Numbered from the stretch's first letter, positions 1-8,622 are shown. The stretch is 14,642 nucleotides of DNA from Streptomyces rubellomurinus (GCF_000961885.1 NZ_JZKH01000136.1:1-14642), one strand, 5' to 3'. The notes: a model not told the origin generated them from the letters alone. A program made the numbers and translations.

Positions 1-140
1 CCCCACCCCTGGGCCCGCCGAGCCGGCCGAAGGGTACGGCAAAACCCTGGCAAACTCCCCCGCTGATAGGCCGAATCACCCGTACGAGCCCCACGAGGGC
101 CGAGAATTGGGATGCGAAACCACCCGCCGACGACAAGAGT

Positions 141-1880
141 GTGACAGTGCTGCTCAGACTGCTCAGGGCGTACCTTCGCCCCTACTCCCGACCGATCGCC
201 CTGCTGGTCGTCCTCCAGCTGGTGTCCACCCTCGCGGCGCTCTACCTGCCGACCCTGAACGCCGACATCATCGACAGCGGCGTCGTCAAGGGCGACACCG
301 GCTACATCATGCGCGTCGGCGCCGTGATGATCGGCGTCACCCTGGTCCAGGCCCTGTGCTCGATCGGCGCCGTCCACTACGGCGCCCACGCCGCGATGGC
401 CTTCGGCCGGGACGTCCGCGCCGCCGTCTTCGACCGCGTGCAGAGCTTCTCCGCCCGCGAGGTCGGCCAGTTCGGCGCGCCCTCCCTGATCACCCGCACC
501 ACCAACGACGTCCAACAGGTCCAGATGCTCGCCCTGATGAGCTTCACGCTCATGGTCGCCGCACCCATCATGTGCGTCGGCGGCATCATCATGGCGCTCA
601 ACCAGGACGTCCCCCTGTCCGGCCTGCTGCTCGCCGTCATCCCCGTCCTCGGCACCGTCGTCATCCTGCTGGTCCGCTCGCTGCGCCCCAAGTTCCGCAG
701 CATGCAGGTGAAGATCGACACCGTGAACCGGGTGCTGCGCGAACAGATCACCGGCATCCGGGTCATCCGCGCCTTCGTCAAGGACGACCACGAGCAGACC
801 CGCTTCGACGACGCCAACCGCGACCTCACCCACACGGCCCTCCAGGTCGGCCGGCTGATGTCCTTCATGTTCCCGGCCGTCATGTTCGTCGTGAACGCCT
901 CCAGCGTCGCCGTCCTCTGGTTCGGCGCCCAGCGCATCGACAGCGGCGGCATGGAGATCGGCGCGCTCACCGCGTTCCTCTCCTACCTCATGCAGATCCT
1001 GATGAGCGTCATGATGGCCACCTTCATGTTCATGATGGTGCCCCGCGCCGAGGTCTGCGCCGAACGCATCCAGGAAGTCCTCGACACCTCCTCCAGCGTC
1101 GTCCCGCCCGCCACGCCCGTCACCGAGACGCCCCGCCGCGGCAACCTCGAACTGCGCGACGTCGACTTCCGCTACCCCGGCGCCGAAGCCCCCGTCCTGC
1201 GCGGCATCGCCCTCACCGCCCGGCCCGGCGAGACCACCGCCGTCATCGGCTCCACCGGCAGCGGCAAGTCCACCCTGCTCGGCCTCGTCCCCCGGCTCTT
1301 CGACGCCACCACCGGCCAGGTCCTGCTCGACGGCGTCGACGTCCGCGACCTCGCCCCCGAGGCCATCGCCGACACCGTCGGCCTCGTCCCGCAGAAGCCC
1401 TACCTGTTCACCGGCACCATCGCCAGCAACCTGCGCTACGGCCGGCCCGACGCCACCGACGAGGAACTCTGGCACGCCCTCGACGTCGCCCAGGCCAAGG
1501 ACTTCGTCGAGAAGATGCCCGAAGGCCTCGACGCCCCCATCGCCCAGGGCGGCAGCAACGTCTCCGGCGGCCAGCGCCAGCGCCTCGCCATCGCCCGCGC
1601 CCTCGTCCGCAAACCCGGCGTCTACCTCTTCGACGACTCCTTCTCCGCCCTCGACTACGCCACCGACGCCAAACTCCGCAAGGCCCTCGCCCGCGAGACC
1701 TCCGACGCCACCGTGCTCATCGTCGCCCAGCGCGTCTCCACCATCCGCGACGCCGACCGCATCATCGTCCTCGACGAAGGCGCCGTCGTCGGCACCGGCA
1801 CCCACCACGAACTCATGGCCGACAACCCGACGTACCGGGAGATCGTGCTCTCCCAGCTCACCGAGCAGGAGGCGGCGTGA
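141..1880 (+). CDS. ABC exporter half-transporter (TMD-NBD), degenerate-site subunit
   Basis: A 579-residue membrane exporter subunit with an N-terminal six-helix type IV transmembrane domain (about residues 15-300) and a C-terminal ATPase domain (about 335-579). Walker A is GSTGSGKST at 370-378 (Lys376), the Q-loop Gln is 418, the signature is an intact VSGGQ at 474-478, and the D-loop is SALD at 502-505. Two catalytic positions deviate: Walker B reads YLFDD, so the usual Glu is Asp499, and the switch His is Gln530 (VAQRVSTI). This is the pattern of the degenerate-site member of heterodimeric exporters such as TM287/288 or BmrCD. Its stop overlaps the next gene by four bases, so the two are probably coupled and assemble together in the plasma membrane. 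The substrate cannot be told. The start could also be GTG 147, which has a weak AAGAG seven bases upstream and would give the N-terminus MLLRLLRAY; no confident promoter is seen in bases 1-140. Confidence 0.93.
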   Translation: MTVLLRLLRAYLRPYSRPIALLVVLQLVSTLAALYLPTLNADIIDSGVVKGDTGYIMRVGAVMIGVTLVQALCSIGAVHYGAHAAMAFGRDVRAAVFDRVQSFSAREVGQFGAPSLITRTTNDVQQVQMLALMSFTLMVAAPIMCVGGIIMALNQDVPLSGLLLAVIPVLGTVVILLVRSLRPKFRSMQVKIDTVNRVLREQITGIRVIRAFVKDDHEQTRFDDANRDLTHTALQVGRLMSFMFPAVMFVVNASSVAVLWFGAQRIDSGGMEIGALTAFLSYLMQILMSVMMATFMFMMVPRAEVCAERIQEVLDTSSSVVPPATPVTETPRRGNLELRDVDFRYPGAEAPVLRGIALTARPGETTAVIGSTGSGKSTLLGLVPRLFDATTGQVLLDGVDVRDLAPEAIADTVGLVPQKPYLFTGTIASNLRYGRPDATDEELWHALDVAQAKDFVEKMPEGLDAPIAQGGSNVSGGQRQRLAIARALVRKPGVYLFDDSFSALDYATDAKLRKALARETSDATVLIVAQRVSTIRDADRIIVLDEGAVVGTGTHHELMADNPTYREIVLSQLTEQEAA

Positions 1881-3904
1881 CCAGCCCCGGCGACAAGCCC
1901 GACCCCAAGGCCGGCGGCAAGCCCGGCGGCAAGCCCGCGGCCGCCGTCCCCAGCGACTCGCAGGCCGCCGCCGCCCGCCGCGGCCCCGCCGGACCCGGCC
2001 GCTTCGCCGGCGGCCAGGGCGCCGAGAAGTCCATGGACTTCAAGAACTCCGGCAGACGCGTCCTCGGCCTGCTGCGCCCCGAACGCGCCCTGCTCTCCGC
2101 CATGATCGGCCTCGGCGTGCTCGGCATCGGCTGCGCCGTCATCGGCCCCAAGGTCCTCGGCCACGCCACCGACCTGATCTTCGCCGGCGTCGTCGGCCCC
2201 CGCTTCGACCCCGGCCTCACCAAGGCCCAGGCCGTCGCCGGCCTGCGCGCCCACGGCGACAACGGCATCGCCGACGTGCTCTCCTCCGTCGACTTCACCC
2301 CCGGCTCCGGCATGGACTTCGGCGCCATCGGCACCGTGCTGCTCTGGGTCCTCGCGATCTACGTCGCCTCCGCCCTGTTCGGCATCGTCCAGGGCCGCCT
2401 CGCCACCACCGCCGTCCAGCGGTCCGTCTACCGGCTGCGCCAGGACGTCGAGGCCAAACTCGCCCGCCTGCCGCTCAGCTACTTCGACAAGCAGCCGCGC
2501 GGCGAGGTGCTCAGCCGGGTCACCAACGACATCGACAACATCGGCCAGTCCATGCAGCAGACCATGGGACAGGTCGTCAACTCGCTGCTCACCGTCGTCG
2601 GCGTGCTCGCGATGATGTTCTGGATCTCCCCGCTGCTCGCCGCGATCGCCCTGGTCGCCGTCCCGCTGTCGGTCGTCGTCGCCGCCAAGGTCGGCAAGCG
2701 CGCCCAGCCCCAGTTCGTCCAACAGTGGGCGTCCACCGGAAAGTTGAACGCCCACATCGAGGAGATGTACACCGGGCACACCCTGGTCAAGGCGTTCGGC
2801 CGCCAGCGCGAGGCCGCCGAGACCTTCCGCGAGCACAACGAGGCGCTCTACCAGGCCAGCTTCAAGTCCCAGTTCATCTCCGGGATCATCCAGCCCGCGA
2901 TGATGCTGATCGGCAACCTGCAGTACGTGCTCGTCGCCGTCGTCGGCGGCCTGCGGGTCGCCAGCGGCGCCCTGTCCATCGGCGACGTGCAGGCGTTCAT
3001 CCAGTACTCCCGGCAGTTCAGCCAGCCGCTCACCCAGGTCGCCAGCATGGCCAACCTGGTGCAGTCCGGCGTCGCCTCCGCCGAGCGCGTCTTCGAACTC
3101 CTCGACGCCCCCGAGCAGACCCCCGAACCGGCCATGCCCGAGAAGCCCGACGCGATCCACGGCCGGGTCGCCTTCCAGGACGTCTCGTTCCGCTACGACC
3201 CCGACAAGCCGCTCATCGAGGACCTCTCGCTCAAGGTCGAACCCGGCCAGACCGTCGCCATCGTCGGCCCCACCGGCGCCGGCAAGACCACCCTCGTCAA
3301 CCTGCTGATGCGGTTCTACGAGGTCAGCTCCGGGCGGATCACCCTCGACGGCGTCGACATCGCCGCGATGTCCCGCGAGGAACTGCGCTCCGGCATCGGC
3401 ATGGTCCTCCAGGACACCTGGCTGTTCGGCGGCAGCATCGCCGACAACATCGCCTACGGCGCCCAGGGAGCCACCCTCGACCAGGTCGTCGAAGCCGCCA
3501 GGGCCGCCCACGTCGACCGCTTCGTGCGCACCCTGCCGGACGGCTACGACACCGTCATCGACGACGAGGGCGCGGGCGTCAGCGCCGGCGAGAAGCAACT
3601 CATCACCATCGCCCGGGCGTTCCTCGCCCAGCCGTCCATCCTGGTCCTCGACGAGGCCACCAGCTCCGTCGACACCCGCACCGAGGTGCTGATCCAGCGG
3701 GCCATGGCCCGGCTGCGCGCCGGCCGCACCAGCTTCGTGATCGCCCACCGGCTCTCCACCATCCGGGACGCCGACGTGATCCTGGTGATGGAGAACGGCT
3801 CGATCGTCGAACAGGGCTCGCACGACGAGCTGATCGCCGTCGACGGCGCCTACGCCCGGCTCTACCAGGCCCAGTTCGCCGAGGCCGTGGCCGAGGTCGA
3901 CTGA
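1877..3904 (+). CDS. ABC exporter half-transporter (TMD-NBD), consensus-site subunit
   Basis: A 675-residue partner of the preceding gene. The GTG start at 1877 overlaps the upstream TGA (GTGA), which decides the start and implies translational coupling; the frame is open much further upstream but that part overlaps the first gene. The first 50 or so residues are a Gly/Pro/Lys/Ala-rich, probably disordered cytoplasmic tail. The transmembrane domain spans about 60-400 and has an unusually long stretch (about 100-148) between helices 1 and 2, predicted extracytoplasmic. The ATPase domain has Walker [10 protein letters not shown] at 464-472 (Lys470), Gln512, canonical Walker B LVLDE (Glu593) and His624, but a degenerate signature, VSAGEKQ at 568-574. 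These features complement those of the first subunit: one predicted ATP site is consensus and one degenerate. The likely role is drug, lipid or peptide export; the substrate is unknown. A strong hairpin follows ten bases after the stop. Confidence 0.94.
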   Translation: MTSPGDKPDPKAGGKPGGKPAAAVPSDSQAAAARRGPAGPGRFAGGQGAEKSMDFKNSGRRVLGLLRPERALLSAMIGLGVLGIGCAVIGPKVLGHATDLIFAGVVGPRFDPGLTKAQAVAGLRAHGDNGIADVLSSVDFTPGSGMDFGAIGTVLLWVLAIYVASALFGIVQGRLATTAVQRSVYRLRQDVEAKLARLPLSYFDKQPRGEVLSRVTNDIDNIGQSMQQTMGQVVNSLLTVVGVLAMMFWISPLLAAIALVAVPLSVVVAAKVGKRAQPQFVQQWASTGKLNAHIEEMYTGHTLVKAFGRQREAAETFREHNEALYQASFKSQFISGIIQPAMMLIGNLQYVLVAVVGGLRVASGALSIGDVQAFIQYSRQFSQPLTQVASMANLVQSGVASAERVFELLDAPEQTPEPAMPEKPDAIHGRVAFQDVSFRYDPDKPLIEDLSLKVEPGQTVAIVGPTGAGKTTLVNLLMRFYEVSSGRITLDGVDIAAMSREELRSGIGMVLQDTWLFGGSIADNIAYGAQGATLDQVVEAARAAHVDRFVRTLPDGYDTVIDDEGAGVSAGEKQLITIARAFLAQPSILVLDEATSSVDTRTEVLIQRAMARLRAGRTSFVIAHRLSTIRDADVILVMENGSIVEQGSHDELIAVDGAYARLYQAQFAEAVAEVD

Positions 3905-3913
3905 CACCGCACT

Positions 3914-3957
3914 GCGCGACGAGCCGGGGCGGACGGTCCCGCCCCGGCTCGTCGCGC
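3914..3957 (+). terminator. Strong hairpin terminator after the ABC operon
   Basis: Two perfectly complementary 19-base arms (3914-3932 and 3939-3957) enclose a 6-base loop. There is no U-tract, as is common in high-GC actinobacteria. It begins ten bases after the ABC stop codon and ends before the sigma-factor promoter, so it should insulate the two units. Confidence 0.85.
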
Positions 3958-3989
3958 CCCCGGCCCTTCGCCCCGGCGCCCCCAGGCGC

Positions 3990-3995
3990 TACCTT
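3990..3995 (+). promoter_or_regulatory. Probable -10 element of a leaderless sigma-factor transcript
   Basis: TACCTT fits the actinobacterial TANNNT -10 pattern and ends exactly six bases before the GTG start of the sigma-factor gene. Transcription would therefore start at or next to the start codon, giving a leaderless mRNA. No Shine-Dalgarno sequence is visible upstream, which agrees with this. The -35 region is weak (TTCGCC at 3967-3972, 17-base spacer). No ECF41-type TGTCACA element is seen here, so autoregulation is not suggested. Confidence 0.5.
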
Positions 3996-4001
3996 GGGCC
4001 C

Positions 4002-4907
4002 GTGATCGACCACCGGGCCACCGACGACACCGACCCGTTCGAGACGAACCGCCGCTACCTGGGCTCCGTCGCCTACCGGCTGCTCGGCTCCTTCACCGAC
4101 GCCGAGGACGTGCTCCAGGAGGCCTGGCTGCGCTGGCAGGCCGCCGACCGCGCCGCCGTCGACGACCCGCGCGCCTTCCTCACCACCGTCGTCACCCGGC
4201 TCTGCTACGACCAGCTCGGCTCCGCCCGCGCCCGCCGCGAGGCCTACTACGGCGAGTGGCTGCCCGAGCCGTCCGTCTCCTACGCGAGCACCCCCGACTC
4301 CCCCGCCGAACTCGCCGAACGCGGCGAGTCCGTCTCGCTCGCCCTGCTCGCCGTCCTCGAACAGCTCACCCCCGCCGAGCGGGCCGCGTTCGTGCTGCAC
4401 GACGTCTTCGCGGTCGGCTTCGAGGACATCGCCGCCTCCCTCGACCGCACCCCCGACGCCACCCGCCAGCTCGCCTCCCGGGCCCGCCGCCGCGTCCGGG
4501 ACGGCGGCCGGCACGCCAGCGCCGACCCGGCCGCGCACCGGCGGGCCGTCGAGGCCTTCGCCGACGCCAGCACCCGCGGTGACATCCTCGGCCTGATGGA
4601 GGTCCTCGACCCGGACGTGGTCTGGCACTCCGACGGCGGCGGCATCGTCCGCGCCGGCGTCCGCCCCGTCCTCGGCTCCGAGAAGGTGGCCCGGCTGGTG
4701 GGCGGCCTGGTCGCGAAGTGGTTCACCCCCGAGCACGGCCTCGACCTCGCCCTGGTCAACGGCGAACCGGGCCTGGTCTGGTACGACCGGCCCACCGGCA
4801 CCGTCGCCGGCGTCCTCGCCTTCACCGTCGCCGACGGGCGGATCACCGAGGCCTACGTGGTGGTCAACCCGGAGAAGCTCGGCCGCATCACCCCGATCGG
4901 CTCCTGA
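4002..4907 (+). CDS. sigJ: ECF41-type (SigJ-like) RNA polymerase sigma factor with C-terminal SnoaL-like domain
   Basis: A 301-residue extracytoplasmic-function sigma factor. Region 2 lies at about 12-80 (core-binding and -10 recognition; AEDVLQEAWLRW at 34-45) and region 4 at about 112-165, with a helix-turn-helix around FEDIAASLDRTPDATRQLASR. A fused SnoaL/NTF2-like domain fills about 180-301. Three hallmarks of group ECF41 are present: the linker motif WLPEP at 86-90, DGGG at 211-214 and NPEKL (family NPDKL) at 289-293. In studied ECF41 members the C-terminal domain, not a separate anti-sigma factor, controls activity; none is encoded nearby here. These sigma factors usually sit beside a carboxymuconolactone decarboxylase, oxidoreductase or epimerase gene that they activate, and an oxidoreductase follows. 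The GTG start is chosen from the appropriately spaced -10 element. The symbol sigJ is used in the general family sense. Confidence 0.93.
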   Translation: MIDHRATDDTDPFETNRRYLGSVAYRLLGSFTDAEDVLQEAWLRWQAADRAAVDDPRAFLTTVVTRLCYDQLGSARARREAYYGEWLPEPSVSYASTPDSPAELAERGESVSLALLAVLEQLTPAERAAFVLHDVFAVGFEDIAASLDRTPDATRQLASRARRRVRDGGRHASADPAAHRRAVEAFADASTRGDILGLMEVLDPDVVWHSDGGGIVRAGVRPVLGSEKVARLVGGLVAKWFTPEHGLDLALVNGEPGLVWYDRPTGTVAGVLAFTVADGRITEAYVVVNPEKLGRITPIGS

Positions 4908-4952
4908 CCGGTCCGCTCCTGACCGGTCGGCTCCTGACCGGTCAGCTCGCGA
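4893..4952 (+). repeat. Four tandem 15-bp units spanning the sigma-factor stop codon
   Basis: Units start at 4893, 4908, 4923 and 4938. The first three end in TGA and encode Pro-(Ile/Val)-(Gly/Arg)-Ser-stop in the sigma-factor frame; the fourth is degenerate and has CGA instead of TGA. Because the unit is 15 bases, the extra stops at 4920-4922 and 4935-4937 stay in frame. Each junction contains the palindrome GACCGGTC (4906-4913, 4921-4928, 4936-4943). This may be simple slippage duplication or a set of binding sites; the sequence does not decide. Confidence 0.85.
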
Positions 4953-4957
4953 CCGGC

Positions 4958-4981
4958 GTGTGACGCGGGTCACCGTCACAC
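4958..4981 (+). promoter_or_regulatory. 8-bp inverted repeat overlapping the oxidoreductase promoter
   Basis: GTGTGACG at 4958-4965 and CGTCACAC at 4974-4981 are perfect inverted repeats separated by eight bases. The right arm contains the proposed ECF41 -35 element. The dyad could be an operator for a dimeric regulator, or a chance result of the TGTCACA-like motif. No matching CGTC element is found at the right distance on the other strand, so a divergent ECF41 promoter is not supported. Confidence 0.45.
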
Positions 4982-5000
4982 TCCGGCCGGCCGCGTCGTC
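4974..5000 (+). promoter_or_regulatory. Candidate ECF41-type promoter for the oxidoreductase
   Basis: CGTCACA (4974-4980) matches six of seven bases of the TGTCACA -35 motif described for ECF41 promoters, and CGTC occurs at 4997-5000 after a 16-base spacer; an overlapping CGTC at 4994-4997 gives 13. Transcription would start near 5007 and leave a leader of about 45 bases with a good Shine-Dalgarno. The sigma factor that would read it is encoded just upstream. The exact family spacing is recalled rather than computed. Confidence 0.5.
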
Positions 5001-5053
5001 CCCCTCCCGAACAGCGCTCCGCAGGGGCGCACCCCCGCAAGGAGGCGGACGAG

Positions 5054-6130
5054 ATGAGCACCACCACCGAGCAGCGGATCGTCGTCCTGGGCGCCGGATA
5101 CGCCGGACTCACCGCGGCCAAGGGCGCCGGCCGGCACCACGACGTCACCCTGGTCGCCCCCGAGCAGCGGCTCCTGCACCGCATCCGCCAGCACGAGACC
5201 GCGGCCGGCCGCGGCCGCGACTGGCCCGCCATCGCCGACCTGGCCCGCGGACGACGCATCCAGCACCGGCGCGCCAGGGCCGTCGAGCTCGACCTGGACG
5301 GCCACAAGGCCGTCCTCGACGACGGCACCGTCCTCGGCTACGACACCCTGGTCTACGCCCTCGGCAGCCGCACCGCCTGGCACGGCGTCCCCGGCGCCGC
5401 CGAGCACGCCCACCCCGTGGAGCGCGCCGCCGAGGTCCGGCGCCTGATCCGCGACGCCGACCGCCCCGGCACCCTGGCCGTCGTCGGCGGCGGCGCCACC
5501 GGCATCGAACTGGCCACCGAACTCGCCGAGGCCCACCCCGACTGGCGGGTGCGGATCGTCGCCGCCGGCCAGGTCGGCGGCGGCTACTCGCCCAAGGGCC
5601 GCGCCCACATCCGCAAGGTCCTCGACCGGCTCGGCGTCGCCGTCCACGAGGACGCCACCGTCACCGAGGTCACCCCGGACGGGCCGCGCACCACCGCCGG
5701 CCCGATCACCGCCGACCTCACCCTGTGGGCCGCCTCGCTGGAACCCCACCCGCTGGCCGCCGAGGCCGGACTGGCCGTGGACGAGCGCGGCCGGGCCCTC
5801 GTCGACAACCACCTGCGGTCGCTCTCGCACCCCGACGTCCACGTGGCCGGCGACGCCGCCGCCGTCACCCTCCCCGGCATCGGCACCCTGCGGATGGGCT
5901 GCGCCACCGCGCTGCCCATGGGCCAGTACCTCGGCAAGCTGCTCGACGGGCGCACCGACGAGCCGTTCGGCTACCGGTACGTCGTGCAGTGCCTGAGCCT
6001 CGGCCGGCGGGACGGGCTGCTGCAGCTGGTCCACCCGGACGACTCGATGAAGCCCACCGTCCTCACCGGCACCGCGGGGCGGCTGGCCAAGGCCGGGATC
6101 GTCGGCTTCGTGCTCGGCGCGCTCAAGTAG
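5054..6130 (+). CDS. NDH-2-like FAD/NAD(P)-dependent oxidoreductase
   Basis: A 358-residue flavoprotein of the pyridine nucleotide-disulphide reductase/type II NADH dehydrogenase superfamily. The FAD-binding Rossmann motif is VVLGAGYAG (residues 10-18), the NAD(P)-binding motif VVGGGATGIEL (143-153), and the second FAD contact VAGDAA (264-269, Asp267). No CxxxxC redox disulphide follows the first motif, which argues against a disulphide reductase. It is shorter than respiratory NDH-2 (usually 400 residues or more) and no clear membrane-anchoring segment is seen, so it is probably soluble or only peripherally attached. The ATG has a strong AAGGAGG at 5039-5045, eight bases upstream. Position after an ECF41 sigma gene and a candidate ECF41 promoter make it the probable regulon target. 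The electron acceptor is unknown. Confidence 0.88.
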   Translation: MSTTTEQRIVVLGAGYAGLTAAKGAGRHHDVTLVAPEQRLLHRIRQHETAAGRGRDWPAIADLARGRRIQHRRARAVELDLDGHKAVLDDGTVLGYDTLVYALGSRTAWHGVPGAAEHAHPVERAAEVRRLIRDADRPGTLAVVGGGATGIELATELAEAHPDWRVRIVAAGQVGGGYSPKGRAHIRKVLDRLGVAVHEDATVTEVTPDGPRTTAGPITADLTLWAASLEPHPLAAEAGLAVDERGRALVDNHLRSLSHPDVHVAGDAAAVTLPGIGTLRMGCATALPMGQYLGKLLDGRTDEPFGYRYVVQCLSLGRRDGLLQLVHPDDSMKPTVLTGTAGRLAKAGIVGFVLGALK

Positions 6131-6160
6131 GCCCTGTCCGGTCGCCGGGCGGGGGCCCGG

Positions 6161-6203
6161 GAACGCGCGAGGGCCCGGGCGTGCTGCCCGGGCCCTCGCG
6201 TTC
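6161..6203. terminator. Bidirectional terminator between oxidoreductase and lepA
   Basis: A 15-bp perfect stem (6166-6180 with 6186-6200) closes a 5-base loop; after a two-base bulge on the left arm the pairing continues with GAAC/GTTC. It lies 30 bases after the oxidoreductase stop and 6 bases from the lepA stop on the other strand, so one hairpin can serve both convergent genes. Confidence 0.85.
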
Positions 6204-6209
6204 ACACCG

Positions 6210-8078
6210 TTACTTCTTCTCCTTCGGCGCCTCGGCGTCGGTGGAGAGCGCGGCGATGAAGGCCTCCTGCGGGACCTCCACCCGGCCGACCATCTTCATC
6301 CGCTTCTTGCCCTCCTTCTGCTTCTCCAGGAGCTTGCGCTTGCGGGAGATGTCGCCGCCGTAGCACTTGGCGAGGACGTCCTTGCGGATCGCGCGGACCG
6401 TCTCGCGGGCGATCACCCGGGAGCCGATCGCGGCCTGGATCGGCACCTCGAACTGCTGGCGGGGGATGAGCTTCTGGAGCTTGCCGGCCATCATCACGCC
6501 GTAGCCGTAGGCCTTGTCCTTGTGCACGATCGCGGAGAACGCGTCCACCGCGTCGCCGTGCAGCAGGATGTCGACCTTGACCAGGTTGGCGGTCTGCTCG
6601 CCGATGGGCTCGTAGTCGAGCGAGGCGTAGCCGCGGGTCTTGGACTTCAGCTGGTCGAAGAAGTCGAAGACGATCTCGGCGAGCGGCAGGGTGTAGCGCA
6701 GCTCGACGCGGTCCTCGGACAGGTAGTCCATGCCCTGCAGGGCGCCGCGGCGGGACTGGCACAGCTCCATGATCGCGCCGACGAACTCGTTGGGCGCCAG
6801 GATGGTGCCGCGCACGATCGGCTCGTACACCTCGGCGATCTTGCCGCTCGGGAACTCGCTCGGGTTGGTGACGGTGTGCTCGGTGCCGTCCTCCATGATC
6901 ACCCGGTAGATCACGTTCGGGGCGGTGGAGATCAGGTCGAGGTTGAACTCGCGCTCCAGGCGCTCCCGGATGATCTCCAGGTGCAGCAGGCCGAGGAAGC
7001 CGCAGCGGTAGCCGAAGCCGAGCGCGACCGAGGTCTCCGGCTCGTACACCAGGGCGGCGTCGTTGAGGCGCAGCTTGTCCAGGGCGTCGCGCAGCAGCGG
7101 GTAGTCCGAGCCGTCCAGCGGGTACAGGCCGGAGAACACCATCGGACGCGGGTCCTTGTAGCCGCCCAGCGGCTCGGTGGCGCCCTTGTTCTGCGAGGTG
7201 ATCGTGTCACCGACCTTGGACTGCCGGACGTCCTTCACACCGGTGATGATGTAGCCCACCTCGCCGACGCCCAGGCCGTCCGCGACCTTCGGCTCGGGCG
7301 AGATGACGCCGATCTCCAGCAGCTCGTGGGTGGCGCCGGTCGACATCATCGCGATGCGCTCGCGCTTGGTGAGCTGGCCGTCCACGACACGGACGTAGGT
7401 GACCACGCCGCGGTAGGCGTCGTACACCGAGTCGAAGATCATCGCGCGGGCCGGGGCGTTCTTGACGCCGACCGGGGCCGGGATGGTGTTGACGATGTGG
7501 TCGAGCAGGTCCTCGACGCCCAGGCCCGTCTTGGCGCTGACCTGCAGCACGTCCGAGGGGTCGCAGCCGATGATGTGCGCGATCTCCGCGGCGTACTTCT
7601 CCGGCTGGGCGGCCGGCAGGTCGATCTTGTTCAGGACCGGGATGATCGTGAGGTCGTTCTCCAGCGCCAGGTACAGGTTGGCGAGGGTCTGCGCCTCGAT
7701 GCCCTGGGCCGCGTCGACCACCAGGATGGTGCCCTCGCAGGCCGCCAGGGAGCGGGACACCTCGTACGTGAAGTCCACGTGGCCCGGGGTGTCGATCATG
7801 TTGAGGATGTGCGTCGTCCCGGCACCCGGCCCGGTCTTCGGGGCCCACGGGAGGCGGACCGCCTGCGACTTGATGGTGATGCCGCGCTCGCGCTCGATGT
7901 CCATCCGGTCGAGGTACTGGGCACGCATCTGCCGCGGGTCGACGACGCCGGTGATCTGCAGCATCCGGTCTGCGAGCGTCGACTTGCCGTGGTCGATGTG
8001 GGCGATGATGCAGAAGTTGCGAATCAGCGCCGGGTCGGTACGGCTGGGCTCTGGCACATTGCTGGGGGTCGCGGGCAC
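6210..8078 (-). CDS. lepA: Elongation factor 4 (LepA), ribosome-associated GTPase
   Basis: A 622-residue translational GTPase. All G motifs are present: G1 AHIDHGKST (26-34), G2 RGIT around Thr68, G3 DTPGH (96-100), G4 NKID (150-153) and G5 SAK (181-183). The C-terminus carries the LepA-specific basic tail with a [29 protein letters not shown] block, and the [10 protein letters not shown] segment lies in the EF-G-like part. LepA binds ribosomes and can promote back-translocation or aid initiation and 30S assembly; its exact role is debated. Length is normal for the family (about 600), with a short actinobacterial N-terminal extension. The chosen start is GTG at 8078, with GGAG 12 bases upstream; another GTG at codon 8 is possible. 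No clear promoter is seen in the 189-base gap to the divergent gene. Confidence 0.98.
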   Translation of the reverse strand: MPATPSNVPEPSRTDPALIRNFCIIAHIDHGKSTLADRMLQITGVVDPRQMRAQYLDRMDIERERGITIKSQAVRLPWAPKTGPGAGTTHILNMIDTPGHVDFTYEVSRSLAACEGTILVVDAAQGIEAQTLANLYLALENDLTIIPVLNKIDLPAAQPEKYAAEIAHIIGCDPSDVLQVSAKTGLGVEDLLDHIVNTIPAPVGVKNAPARAMIFDSVYDAYRGVVTYVRVVDGQLTKRERIAMMSTGATHELLEIGVISPEPKVADGLGVGEVGYIITGVKDVRQSKVGDTITSQNKGATEPLGGYKDPRPMVFSGLYPLDGSDYPLLRDALDKLRLNDAALVYEPETSVALGFGYRCGFLGLLHLEIIRERLEREFNLDLISTAPNVIYRVIMEDGTEHTVTNPSEFPSGKIAEVYEPIVRGTILAPNEFVGAIMELCQSRRGALQGMDYLSEDRVELRYTLPLAEIVFDFFDQLKSKTRGYASLDYEPIGEQTANLVKVDILLHGDAVDAFSAIVHKDKAYGYGVMMAGKLQKLIPRQQFEVPIQAAIGSRVIARETVRAIRKDVLAKCYGGDISRKRKLLEKQKEGKKRMKMVGRVEVPQEAFIAALSTDAEAPKEKK

Positions 8079-8267
8079 CTTGGTCCGATTCTCCGTTGGT
8101 CCGGGGCCGGGGGTGTCCCGATCATCGCTGACCGGCTATCCCGGGGACCGGACGGTCTCGTCCGATCGAAATAGTTCCTCCCATCTTCCCACGACCGCGG
8201 CACGGCCCGCCGTTCGGGCACCTCGCGGCCTTCCGCCGCCCGCCTCCCGGCGGCAGGATGGCCACCC

Positions 8268-8573
8268 ATGATCCTCGAAAGCGCACTGCTGGACGTCCTG
8301 CCCGGCCGGGAGGACGAGTTCCTCGCCGCCTTCGCCGAGGCCCGCCCGCTGATCGCCGTCCAGCGCGGCTTCCGCTCCCTGGAACTGCGCCGCTGCCTCG
8401 ACGAGGGGCGCGGCTCGCGCTTCCTGCTCCAGGTGGAGTGGGAGACGTTGGCCGACCACACCGAGGGGTTCCGCGGCTCCGCCGAGTACGGGCGGTGGCG
8501 GGAGCTGCTGCACCGCTTCTACCGGCCGTTCCCCGAGGTCGAGCACTACGGGGAGCCGGTGCTGAGCGCGTAG
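8268..8573 (+). CDS. Antibiotic biosynthesis monooxygenase (ABM)-fold protein
   Basis: A 101-residue protein with the dimeric ferredoxin-like ABM layout: a first strand (ILESALLDVLPG), a helix (REDEFLAAFAEARPLI), the strand FRSLELRRCLDEGRGSRFLLQVEWE, then the conserved helix region ADHTEGFRGSAEYGRWRELLHRFY and a C-terminal VEHYGEPVL strand. The family includes cofactor-free monooxygenases and heme-degrading enzymes, but many small members are uncharacterised, so a specific reaction cannot be given. No Shine-Dalgarno is visible; CAGGAT at 8254-8259 is a possible -10, so the message may be leaderless. It lies between divergent lepA and rpsT and has no obvious operon partner. Confidence 0.82.
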   Translation: MILESALLDVLPGREDEFLAAFAEARPLIAVQRGFRSLELRRCLDEGRGSRFLLQVEWETLADHTEGFRGSAEYGRWRELLHRFYRPFPEVEHYGEPVLSA

Positions 8574-8598
8574 TCGTGGGGCCGCGTGCGGGCCGCCG

Positions 8599-8622
8599 TG
8601 CCTGCTGCTGTGCCTGCTGCTG
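8599..8622 (+). repeat. Two tandem copies of a 12-bp CTG-rich unit
   Basis: TGCCTGCTGCTG occurs at 8599-8610 and again at 8611-8622 in the non-coding gap before rpsT. The block is flanked by short complementary arms (GGCCGCC at 8591-8597 and GGCGGCC at 8627-8633), so it may form the loop of a weak hairpin after the ABM gene. No function can be assigned. Confidence 0.5.

Noticed and set aside
107..1876. Upstream extension of the second ABC gene giving a 1265-residue protein
   Set aside because: The extension is an Arg/Pro/His-rich shadow of the first ABC gene in another frame; the GTGA overlap at 1877 gives a normal start.
1655..3907. 750-residue minus-strand open frame opposite the ABC genes
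   Set aside because: Gly/Asp/Val-rich low-complexity translation with no domain; an antisense shadow expected in very GC-rich coding DNA.
3603..4979. 458-residue minus-strand open frame opposite the sigma factor
   Set aside because: Composition typical of antisense shadows; the plus-strand gene carries clear ECF41 motifs.
6522..8174. 550-residue plus-strand open frame opposite lepA
   Set aside because: Antisense shadow of an unmistakable LepA; no recognisable domain.
8599..8622. CTG-rich repeat considered as a CRISPR or a coding repeat
   Set aside because: Only two 12-base units with no spacers, and no supported gene across it.
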